Assembly (NCBI GenBank): GCA_965262485.1
Contig: OZ253540.1
Coordinates: 1,488,001 to 1,552,000 of the forward strand
Source: Bin87 sp965262485
GTDB lineage: Bacteria; Chloroflexota; Dehalococcoidia; Lucifugimonadales; UBA3495
DNA: 64,000 nt
Direction of reading: 5' to 3'
Positions 45,732 through 53,645 of this stretch are shown here, piece by piece; positions within the stretch are counted from its first letter, which is position 1, and each line of letters begins with the position of its first letter. The notes beneath the pieces are model-generated. The model had not been told where the DNA came from. It worked only from the letters and a program-made list of their open reading frames with translations, and ran no database searches. Position numbers and translations under genes: made by a program.

Positions 45732-46820
45732 TCACTGGGGCAATTGGATGCGCTTGGTGACGGGGCGGTTGTACGGTCGAGGGGGACAATATGCGGAACG
45801 GGAACGAGCCGGGTCACCGGCTACGACCATCATGATATTGTCCGGATCACGTACGATGGGAAGCATGGGTTCGGGGCCGTCGGTATCCAGCCACTTGGGC
45901 CAGAAGTATGCTTCCCCGGCCTCCACGTTGCGGCCGTACCGCAGTTCCTTGTAACGACGCACCTGTTCGATAGGGATGCGGGCCCGCTCGTACAAATACA
46001 GCTGTACATCCCGTTTCGTCCAACCCTCGTCGTGCAACCCATGGGCGATAAGCGGGCTGACCACCGCCAGCAAGTGTCCGCCGTGGATCATGTTGTGGTT
46101 GAGATTACACAGCGAGTCGGCCAGAATCCACAGCGCGAATTCCATGCTGCCGGAACCGGCCGGGTTGTTTCCACGAGGTGCGTCGGCGGCGAATAGAGTT
46201 ACGCAGCTTTCCTCTGCGCTATATCCCATATCGACGTGAATCGGCGACCAGGGTGTATCGATGTCACCGCCCATGCAGTATGAATACTTGGCTGGCGAGC
46301 CGAGTGTTGACTTGTCTCCGGTGTCGGGGCGGCCATCTCCGAGGTTGATCATGATCAGGCGAAGCGCTCTGCCGATGGTGGCGTTGGCCCGATTGCCGTG
46401 TCCGAATAGCCCGACGCCGTGATTGATACCGATGGCCTCGACAATTGGGCCGGTGATCATCACGAGAGGCGCAGCAGGGTCGCTGGTGGCCTGTAGGCCC
46501 CGGACATCAAAGCGTTCGTCCAATGCCGCTTCCACGGCGGCCAGAACGACCGGCATGTACTCTGCTCTGCATCCTGCCATCACCGAGTTGATGGCCACCG
46601 ACTCGACGGTAACGATTCCCATCCGTGGAGGCATGACTCCCAGGACGTCGCCGCCGTCTCGCCCTGATGCCGCTACGAATTCCTGAACCGCCGACTCGGT
46701 TGGCGGTACGATGGGCAGGCCATCGGTCCAACCATTTTCGAAATAGGTTTCGATGGTGTCCAGGGCGCCCTGAACAGTGTCCAACCCAGTCAGGCGCGAA
46801 TCATGTTGTCGGATAGCCAC
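45732..46820 (-). CDS. Conserved protein of unknown function, partner of the UGSC selenoprotein
   Basis: A 362-residue soluble protein. It starts 20 bp after the UGSC gene and precedes the deacetylase-type gene by 32 bp, so all three are one operon. Distinct segments are WTDGLPIVPPTESAVQEF, SVAINSVMAGCRAEYMPV, FGHGNRANATIGRALRLI and SPIHVDMGYSAEESCVTLF. I recognise it only as a family that travels with UGSC-type genes and cannot name a reaction. Cys residues occur at MAGC, YSYC and EESC; none forms a CxxC pair. A substrate-processing partner of the selenoprotein is inferred from context. Confidence 0.72.
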   Translation of the reverse strand: MAIRQHDSRLTGLDTVQGALDTIETYFENGWTDGLPIVPPTESAVQEFVAASGRDGGDVLGVMPPRMGIVTVESVAINSVMAGCRAEYMPVVLAAVEAALDERFDVRGLQATSDPAAPLVMITGPIVEAIGINHGVGLFGHGNRANATIGRALRLIMINLGDGRPDTGDKSTLGSPAKYSYCMGGDIDTPWSPIHVDMGYSAEESCVTLFAADAPRGNNPAGSGSMEFALWILADSLCNLNHNMIHGGHLLAVVSPLIAHGLHDEGWTKRDVQLYLYERARIPIEQVRRYKELRYGRNVEAGEAYFWPKWLDTDGPEPMLPIVRDPDNIMMVVAGDPARSRSAYCPPRPYNRPVTKRIQLPQ

Positions 46821-46840
46821 CGGTGCCCAAACCTGTCGGG

Positions 46841-47434
46841 TTAAGCGCCGTCGTGAGACGTGATGGCTGCCACAACGTCGGCGGCCACGGTCCGGGCGCG
46901 TTCGGCGGCAGCGGAGCGGTCTCCGAGCGGGTGAGGGATGATGACCAGCGGCAATTCGGCAAGGTTGTTGGCTCCGGATAGTGCATTGGCCAAACGCACG
47001 AAATTCGTGGTGACCACAACCGCCGCAGGCTTGCCACCGTCCTCAAAATTCAACGCGTCGAGCACACTGCCCGACGTACAGGACCCTCAAAGCGCTACGC
47101 CGGCGATGAGGAAGTCGGACTCCGCACCCATCCGGCTGATGATGTTCGGTTCGGCCGGCCGCGTCGAAGTAAATTTCGTTTGTAAAACGACTTTGGCCAC
47201 GCCGTAATCGGTTTCCAGAATTTCGGCGAGGCTCTGGAAGAAGAAACTGGAAGTGTCGTTACCGTTGTCCAGCAGACCGGCAACCTTGCCAGCCACCGAA
47301 TCCAGCCGTCCGTTCAGGGTGCGGTTAGCCAGATCGACATAGCCGGTTGGGTTAAAGTATGAAACCCTGCCGACATCCACGACCGAGGATAACTGTGTTT
47401 GCATTTCTCCACCATCGTCCAGTTTGTGGGTCAT
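46841..47434 (-). CDS. UGSC-motif selenoprotein
   Basis: Conventional calling stops at UGA 47089-47087 after 115 residues. The frame continues 81 codons to TAA at 46843-46841, for 197 residues with Sec116. The junction reads FLIAGVAL-U-GSCTSGSVLDAL: the Sec-Gly-Ser-Cys motif that defines the UGSC family of (seleno)proteins, whose Cys homologues have CGSC. Later segments, GGKPAAVVVTTNFVRLAN and PLVIIPHPLGDR, also fit the family. A long perfect hairpin follows the UGA. The reaction is unknown; the motif suggests a selenide-sulfide redox site. It is first in an operon of three genes. Confidence 0.86.
47056..47076 (-). promoter_or_regulatory. SECIS-like hairpin of the UGSC gene
   Basis: The minus-strand RNA pairs CGUCGGGC with GCUCGACG (eight base pairs, one G-U) around the loop AGUGU. 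The loop starts 19 bases after the UGA and has G as its second base. Its sequence differs from the redoxin elements, but loop start (AGU) and spacing are alike. Confidence 0.78.
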
Positions 47435-47839
47435 AATAGCATAGCCTCTTGCGTTGCGATTGGAATTAGTTGCTGGGATGCAGGGTCATGCGATTATCCG
47501 AAATCCGGAAGGTTTCGCCTCCGGCGGAAGACGGGCGTTTTGTCGATCGCTAATGCTGGGGTCTTCTGGATTCCCGCTTTCGCGGGAATGACGGTTGAGG
47601 TGCGGGAATGATGGTTGGGGTGGGGGAATGGCGGTTGAGGTGCGGGAATGATGGGCTGGGCTGGGATTGGCGATAATCGAATTACCCTGTACCGGGATGA
47701 TGTAGAGGTGGACGCCGGCAAGTAGCCGGTTCCGGGCAAAGCCTCCCGTTGGTGCGGCGATTATGGACAATTTTGGGATTACGGTTCAGAATGGCACAAA
47801 ACGCGATACGAACGGGGAGCATATCCGGAGGCCGAACAC
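47435..47839. other. Non-coding region between the UGSC operon and acyl-CoA synthetase
   Basis: Contains a palindromic core (about 47564-47593) followed by degenerate tandem units of about 23 bp (GGTTGAGGTGCGGGAATGATG and variants, about 47590-47660). A 26-codon frame from 47763 ends in the TGA overlapping the next ATG; it is too short and undistinguished to call. Promoters for both divergent genes must lie here. Confidence 0.6.
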
Positions 47840-49462
47840 ATGACGATTGGCAGCGCAACATCGCAGAACCTGTCCCCATTGCAGTTCCTGGAGCGTAGCG
47901 CTACGGTTTATCCCAGACGGGCCGCCTGCGTCTACAACGGCGCCATCACAACTTACGGCCAGCTCCACGAGCGGGTACGGCGACACGCGGCGGCTCTCCG
48001 CAGTGTTGGGGTGGAGGCCGGCGACCGGGTCGCTTATCTGGTTCCAAACCTGCCGGCGATGCTGGAAGCTAACTTTGCGCCCATGGGAATCGGTGCGGTT
48101 CTGGTGGCGCTCAACATCAGGTTATCCTCACGAGAAATTGCCTACATATTGAACCACTCGGGCGCCAAGGTACTGGTATTCGATTCGGAGTTGGCCGACA
48201 CCGTTCGACAGCTCAGAGACGATTGTCCCGGAGTAGAAACCTACGTCCAGGTACGCGATACGGCGCCGCTGGCCACCGATATAGCAGGGCCCGAATACGA
48301 GGAATGGCTGGCCAGCGTGGAACCGCTGTCGGAACTGCCGGGGCCGGCGTCGGAAACGGATACCACCACGATCAACTACACGTCCGGCACTACCGGAATG
48401 CCCAAGGGCGTTGAATATACTCCCCGGGGCGCTTATCTCAACGCCATCGGCGAGGCCATGGAGATGGGCATGAACTGGAGGAGTGTTTATCTTTGGACGC
48501 TGCCCATGTTCCACGCCAACGGATGGTGTTTTCCGTGGGCGGTTACCGCAGTGGGAGGAACCCACATTTGTTTGCGGAGGGTGGACCCGGCGGAGGTCTA
48601 TCGGCTGATTCGCGAGGAGTCGGTAACGCATCTGTGTGCTGCGCCGACAGTATTGACCGGACTGTACGCTGCACCGGAAGCCGCCTCAGCCGACCTTACG
48701 GGGCTGACGATAATGACCGCGGGCGCGCCGCCGGCTCCGCAGGTGATTCGCACGATAGAGGGTATGGGCGCCAACATCATCCATGTGTACGGACTTACCG
48801 AGACCTATGGACCCTGCACGGTTGCGGCTGCGCAACCGGAGTGGGACGAAATGGGTGCGGAAGAACTGGCTCGCGCCAAAGCCCGGCAGGGGGTTCCCTA
48901 TATGGTGTATGGGGTGGGTCTGCGTGTGGTGGACGAAGAAATGCGGGACGTTCCCCAGGACGGCGAGTCAATGGGTGAAGTGGTGATGCAGGGGGACGCC
49001 GTGATGAAGGGTTACTACAACGACGTGGAGGCAACCGAGGAGGCATTTCGCGGCGGCTGGTTCCACTCCGGAGACCTGGCGGTTTGGCACCCGGATGGGT
49101 ATATCGAGCTGCAAGATCGCTCCAAGGACATCATCATCTCGGGGGGTGAGAATATCTCCAGCCAAGAGGTGGAGAAAGTGATCATGGAGCATCCTGGCGT
49201 GCTGGAAGTGTGCGTCGTGGGAGTCCCCGATCAGCATTGGGGAGAGGTTCCTAAGGCTTTCATAGTGCCACGCGACGGCGGATCTGTGAGCGCTGAAGAA
49301 ATAATCGATTTCACTCGCGATCGGATCGCCCACTTCAAGGCTCCCAAGAGCGTGGAGTTCGGGGAATTGCCCAAGACGGCCACCGGGAAAATTCAGAAGT
49401 TTATCCTCCGCGAAAAAGAGTGGCAGGGCCAGGAGCGCAGGATCCAGGGATCACAGGTATAG
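47840..49462 (+). CDS. AMP-binding acyl-CoA synthetase (ligase)
   Basis: Activates a carboxylic acid as acyl-AMP and then acyl-CoA. The 540-residue protein has the P-loop-like TSGTTGMPKGVEYT, the YGLTETYGP motif, HSGDLAVWHPDGYIEL, and the C-terminal lysine motif PKTATGKIQKF. MFHANGWCFPW is typical of the medium/long-chain or dimethylsulfoniopropionate-type (AlkK/DmdB-like) branch. The start follows CGGAGG. It is followed 43 bp later by a flavin oxidoreductase gene, suggesting a catabolic pair. Confidence 0.92.
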   Translation: MTIGSATSQNLSPLQFLERSATVYPRRAACVYNGAITTYGQLHERVRRHAAALRSVGVEAGDRVAYLVPNLPAMLEANFAPMGIGAVLVALNIRLSSREIAYILNHSGAKVLVFDSELADTVRQLRDDCPGVETYVQVRDTAPLATDIAGPEYEEWLASVEPLSELPGPASETDTTTINYTSGTTGMPKGVEYTPRGAYLNAIGEAMEMGMNWRSVYLWTLPMFHANGWCFPWAVTAVGGTHICLRRVDPAEVYRLIREESVTHLCAAPTVLTGLYAAPEAASADLTGLTIMTAGAPPAPQVIRTIEGMGANIIHVYGLTETYGPCTVAAAQPEWDEMGAEELARAKARQGVPYMVYGVGLRVVDEEMRDVPQDGESMGEVVMQGDAVMKGYYNDVEATEEAFRGGWFHSGDLAVWHPDGYIELQDRSKDIIISGGENISSQEVEKVIMEHPGVLEVCVVGVPDQHWGEVPKAFIVPRDGGSVSAEEIIDFTRDRIAHFKAPKSVEFGELPKTATGKIQKFILREKEWQGQERRIQGSQV

Positions 49463-49504
49463 TCAGAACGACTGTCACCCGCACGAACGATAATCAGGAG
49501 GACC

Positions 49505-50554
49505 ATGATGGAATTCGGCCTCTTTCTCGAATTTCCCCGCCCCGTTGACGGAGACCACCACGATGCCTTTGTCCAATCTTTCAGATTGGTGCAGGAAGCT
49601 GAGGACCTGGGTGTATCGTCGGTTTGGCTGGCTGAGTATCACTTCAACCCGGAACGGGTGCTGGCGTCGCCGGTGACCATCGCATCAGCGATTGCGGCCA
49701 AAACCAGTACCATGCGCATCGGGACCGCCGTGTACTGCCTCCCGCTGGGTCATCCGATCCGGGTGGCCGAAGAGATGGCGACGCTGGATCACATCAGCGA
49801 CGGGCGCGCCGAGCTGGGAGTGGGCCGAGGGACGTTCCCCAATGTTCACGAGGGATTTAACGTGTCCTTTGAAGAGAGTCGAAGCCGCTTCGACGAATTT
49901 CTGGAAGTGGTGACGACCGCCTGGACGCGGGAAACATTTTCGTTCCACGGCGAGCATTTTTCGTGTGACGAATTGACGGTCACGCCGCGTCCGTTCCAGC
50001 AACCCCATCCGCCGATAACGATCGGGGTTACTTCTGCGGAGAGCTTCCCCATCGTCGGGTCGATGGGCCACCCGCTGATTGTGAACCCGTCGCGGGTCTT
50101 TACGCTGGATGAGCTGGCCGGGTCGATTGCCGCCTACCGCCAGGCTTGGCTTGACGCCGGGCATCCGGGTACCGGCAAGGTCGGATTGCGGGTGCCAATT
50201 TATGTCAACGATGACGCCGAACGCGCTTACCGGGAACCGATGCAATCGGCCATGAATTCAATTGGACGCCTGGGTCAGCGGGTTGCATCCTACGCGGGCC
50301 GGGCGGGCACCACCGGCGACTGGGGCGAGCAGAGCCGGCGCATCTTGGGCATGGACTACGACGACTGGCTGCGGGACAAGGTGGTTTACGGCACCCCAGA
50401 CCAGGTCAGTAACCGGTTGTCAGAACTGGAGGAAACTCTGGGGTTGGACCAGTGCATCTACGAGATCAACTATGGCAACCTGATGTCCGATGAGCTGCAA
50501 ACCGCATCGCTCCGGTTGTTCAACAAGAAGGTGTTGCCCGGCTTACTGAGTTAG
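49505..50554 (+). CDS. LLM-class flavin-dependent oxidoreductase 2
   Basis: Luciferase-like monooxygenase of 349 residues. SSVWLAEYHFNPERVLASPV, RIGTAVYCLPLGHPIRVAEE and GRAELGVGRGTFPNVHEGF are the family signature. It starts at ATG 49505 (or 49508) behind AGGAGG. Placed directly after the acyl-CoA synthetase gene, it may oxygenate the same substrate class, which cannot be named. It is distinct in sequence from the first LLM protein in the window. Confidence 0.9.
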   Translation: MMEFGLFLEFPRPVDGDHHDAFVQSFRLVQEAEDLGVSSVWLAEYHFNPERVLASPVTIASAIAAKTSTMRIGTAVYCLPLGHPIRVAEEMATLDHISDGRAELGVGRGTFPNVHEGFNVSFEESRSRFDEFLEVVTTAWTRETFSFHGEHFSCDELTVTPRPFQQPHPPITIGVTSAESFPIVGSMGHPLIVNPSRVFTLDELAGSIAAYRQAWLDAGHPGTGKVGLRVPIYVNDDAERAYREPMQSAMNSIGRLGQRVASYAGRAGTTGDWGEQSRRILGMDYDDWLRDKVVYGTPDQVSNRLSELEETLGLDQCIYEINYGNLMSDELQTASLRLFNKKVLPGLLS

Positions 50555-50585
50555 TGAGCCTGAATGCGGTCCGGCAAAGCGCCGC

Positions 50586-51613
50586 CTAATCCCAAGTGAA
50601 ACAGACTTTACCCGTTCCACCGGCGTCAAAGAGTTTGTAGGCGGCGTCGGCTTCATCGAGCGTGAAGCGGTGCGTAAACAGGTCTTTCAGGGGCACCTGA
50701 CGGTCGACTACGAATCGGGCTACTTCCTCGAGTCCGTTCAGGCTGAATGTCCATGAACCGAGTATCGTCAACTGCTCGTGGATAATTGGGGGCTGACGTC
50801 GAAGGTGGTGGTTTTGCCTTCTCCCACAAAGCACACTCGTCCCCACAACATGGCAGAATCTACGGCGTTGACCCTTGCCTCGGGCCGCCCGGTGCAATCC
50901 AACGCGGCGGGCGCTCCTTCTCCGTGGGTTAGCTCGCGGATCGCTTCAACCGGATTTTGACTGCTGGCATTGATGCAAACATCGGCGCCGAGCCGCTGCG
51001 CCAGCTGCAATCGGTCCCCATTAACATCGACTGCGATAACGCGGGCGCCCATTGCTTTGGCGAACATGGTTCCACTGGCTCCCACCGGACCCTGGCCGAA
51101 GATGGCGATGGTATCGTCGCCGGCGATGTTCAGGCGCTTCAGGGCATGGAAAGCGGTGCCGGCGCCGCAAGCGCATGCGGAGCCTTCATCGAAGTCCAAT
51201 CCGTCGGGCATTTTGACGCAGGTATACGCCGGACAAATCAGGAAGTCTTCGTGGCCGCCATTGGCGCCGGTGCCATAAACCACCGAGCCGTTCAGGCACA
51301 TTTGGGTGTAGCCGATCCGGCACATGGCGCAGGTTCGGCACCCGGTATAGTGGTGCATCATCACGCGGTCGCCGACGGCTACTTCGGTAACATCGGCGCC
51401 GATTTCCGCGACAACGCCACAAGGTTCATGTCCGGCCACCTTCAAATTGGCCTGGTCGCCACGCTCCGATCTGGCTGCCCGGTAATGCCGCAAGTCGCTG
51501 CCGCACAAACCGGATGCTTTCATCGCGATGACAACATCGCCGGGCCCGGGATGAGGATCGGGAAGAGTACGGATCTCCACCTCTCGGTCGCCAGTAAATA
51601 CTACGCCACGCAT
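50586..51613 (-). pseudogene. Zinc-dependent alcohol dehydrogenase interrupted by a frameshift
   Basis: The medium-chain dehydrogenase begins MRGVVFTGDREVEIR, with catalytic zinc ligands in GLCGSD and GHE and a structural zinc lobe of four cysteines (CRTCAMCRIGYTQMC). The NAD-binding fold contains FGQGPVGASG. At a run of five G on the plus strand (50788-50792) the frame shifts; the second frame then continues IIHEQLTILGSWTFSLNGLEE to KVCFTWD. Adding one C restores a protein of about 342 residues. Either the gene is inactivated or the base was lost in assembly. Confidence 0.78.
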
Positions 51614-51678
51614 ATCCCGGTTACTCCTGTAAATGTTGAGGCAGCCAATGTTGAGGCAGCAAGTGTTGCGATTTCGTG

Positions 51679-53283
51679 TTACGGGTCGATCAAAACGCCC
51701 GGGTTCAATATACCGTGGGGGTCGAGTGAGCGCTTGGCGGCGCGGAGAGCGTCAGCAAATGGATCGGGCCTTTGCCGGTCATACCAGGGCCGATGCGTCC
51801 TGCCAACGGCGTGATGGTGGGTTATTGTGCCGCCGGCTGCCATCACCGCGTCGGAAGCGGCCTGCTTGATGGCGGCATGGGCTTCCAGTTCTCCGCCAAC
51901 CTTGCCGAGCGCTTCGAAGGTGTAGTAAGGGGCTGGCCCATCGGGGTACACATGGGTGAACCGGCACGATACGCGCCCGTTTCCGCACGTGTTTTGCAGC
52001 GCGTCATGGAGAGCCGAGCGCACTGCAGCGTCCATTTGGGGCCAACGGTCCCACGTGATTGAGGTTTCCAGGGTTTCGGCAACGACACCGAATCCCACGG
52101 TCACGTTGCGCTCATACGGTGCGTTGATGAAGGAATTGCGCCAGCTGCCCACCGCGCCCTGCCGTCCGGCGGAGGCATCGGAGCGCTGGGCGGCGTCGGC
52201 GATTACGATATTGTCCTCGTTGATGCTGCCGCCGGCGTCGCGGGCGATGGCGACGGCCTGGCGAATGTTGCCATCCTGGGGCAACTCGGCGGATTCGAAG
52301 CCAATGATCAACAGGGCTTTTTCGCCATCCAGTCCGGCGAAATCCTGGGCTTCGGCCGGGTCCAGCATCCGCAGGTTGGCCGGCCACAGCTTCGCCTGGG
52401 CAATCAGACGCGCTCCTTCCGAAGCGCCGTCAATGCTATCGAACACAACGCCGGCGGAGCCGCGAAAACGTGGGCGGGCCTGAATACGCATCCAGGCTTC
52501 TGTGATCACTCCCAGGATGCCCTCGCTGCCGATCACCAGGCGATCAGGCGATGGCCCGGCTCCGCTGCCCGGCAGCCGGCGGGATTCCCAGACTCCGGCT
52601 GGAGTGACCATGCGCACCGATTCCACGAAGTCATCAATGTGGGTGTGGTTGGTGGCGTAGTGGCCTCCGCTGCGGGTGGCAATCCAACCGCCCAACGTAG
52701 AAAACTCGAAGCTCTGCGGGAAGTGCCGGAGGGTGAAACCGGCGGGGCGCAACTGGGCTTCCAGACCCGGGCCCAGGGCGCCCGCCTGAATCCGCGCGGC
52801 TCTGGATGTATCGTCGATTTCCAGCACCTGGTCCAACCGGGTCAAGTCAATAGTTACCACGGCATCCGCCTCGGGCGGCTCGACCCCGGCCACCACCGTA
52901 CTTCCGCCCCCGTACGGAATGGCGACGATATTGGAATTGGCGCACCAATCCAGCAGGACGGTCAGTTCCTGCTCCGTAGTGGGATAGGCCACAACGTCGG
53001 GCGGGTTCGGGAACTGGAGGTTGAAGCCGCGCAATCGATCGCGAAAGCTGCGACCGTAGGTATGGGAGGCGCGCTCGTGGTCATCCATGGTGCAAATCCG
53101 GGCCACCAACGGGTGGGGTGACAGGCGGGGTTTGCGAAGGTTGAGGTCGGCGCCGGTGGGAGGAGTGGGCAAGGCTAGCGTGGCGCCATACCGTTGGTGT
53201 AGCCGCTGGGCCATCGCCACATACTGATCATGCGACGGCTCCTGATCTTCGTTGCCCCACGCCCAGAAACTGCGACGGACCAT
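51679..53283 (-). CDS. FAD-binding oxidase, alkylglycerone-phosphate-synthase-like
   Basis: A 534-residue flavoenzyme of the vanillyl-alcohol-oxidase / PCMH superfamily. It opens RRSFWAWGNED, has the FAD-binding VAIPYGGGSTVVAGVE, FPQSFEFSTLGGWIATRSGG and GSEGILGVITEAWM, and the C-terminal HHHAVGRTHRPWY triple-histidine region of alkyl-DHAP synthases. That family exchanges acyl for alkyl groups in ether lipids, but bacterial relatives also oxidise hydroxy acids. Ether-lipid synthesis is not otherwise evident here. Confidence 0.88.
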   Translation of the reverse strand: MVRRSFWAWGNEDQEPSHDQYVAMAQRLHQRYGATLALPTPPTGADLNLRKPRLSPHPLVARICTMDDHERASHTYGRSFRDRLRGFNLQFPNPPDVVAYPTTEQELTVLLDWCANSNIVAIPYGGGSTVVAGVEPPEADAVVTIDLTRLDQVLEIDDTSRAARIQAGALGPGLEAQLRPAGFTLRHFPQSFEFSTLGGWIATRSGGHYATNHTHIDDFVESVRMVTPAGVWESRRLPGSGAGPSPDRLVIGSEGILGVITEAWMRIQARPRFRGSAGVVFDSIDGASEGARLIAQAKLWPANLRMLDPAEAQDFAGLDGEKALLIIGFESAELPQDGNIRQAVAIARDAGGSINEDNIVIADAAQRSDASAGRQGAVGSWRNSFINAPYERNVTVGFGVVAETLETSITWDRWPQMDAAVRSALHDALQNTCGNGRVSCRFTHVYPDGPAPYYTFEALGKVGGELEAHAAIKQAASDAVMAAGGTITHHHAVGRTHRPWYDRQRPDPFADALRAAKRSLDPHGILNPGVLIDP

Positions 53284-53384
53284 GCTGTGCCTCCTGTGCC
53301 TGATACTGGCGGGATTATAGCAGTGCGCGGCAACGGCGTGGCGGCGTGTCGCACGGGTGGGCTATCCGCGGCGCTGGCGCGAAA

Positions 53385-53460
53385 TGGTCGGGGTGAGTGG
53401 ATTCGAACCACCGACCTCCACGTCCCGAACGTGGCGCGCTAGCCACTGCGCTACACCCCG
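53385..53460 (-). tRNA. tRNA-Pro (CGG)
   Basis: Read on the minus strand it has acceptor stem CGGGGTG/CACCCCG, D-arm TAGCGCAGTGGCTAGCGC, anticodon stem CCACG/CGTGG with loop TTCGGGA (anticodon CGG), and T-arm GTTCGAATC. The CCA end is encoded. The CGGGGTGTAGCGCAG start is typical of proline tRNA. Confidence 0.95.
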
Positions 53461-53645
53461 ACTGATGATTATTATATCACCGAGTGGTTAGTAGGCCGAT
53501 TGCTCCGGATGGATTAACAGGGCCTTTTCAAAGTTGTGGAAATTAACCACCCGCTCGTCCTGAGCCCGTCAAAGGACGGTCGCCGATGGTTCGACAAGCT
53601 CACCATGAGCGGAGGTCGGAGGACTTTGAAATGGCGCTGGATGGT
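53461..53645. other. Non-coding region between tRNA-Pro and mfd
   Basis: Holds a repeat fragment with GGTTCGACAAGCTCACCATGAGC (split by mutations), similar to one at about 13724-13745. No gene is supported. Confidence 0.5.

Noticed and set aside
46841..47065. Separate 74-residue gene downstream of the UGSC stop
   Set aside because: It is the in-frame C-terminal half of the UGSC protein.
47763..47841. A 26-codon leader peptide before the acyl-CoA synthetase
   Set aside because: It overlaps the ATG in a suggestive way, but there is no recognisable regulatory sequence or attenuation structure.
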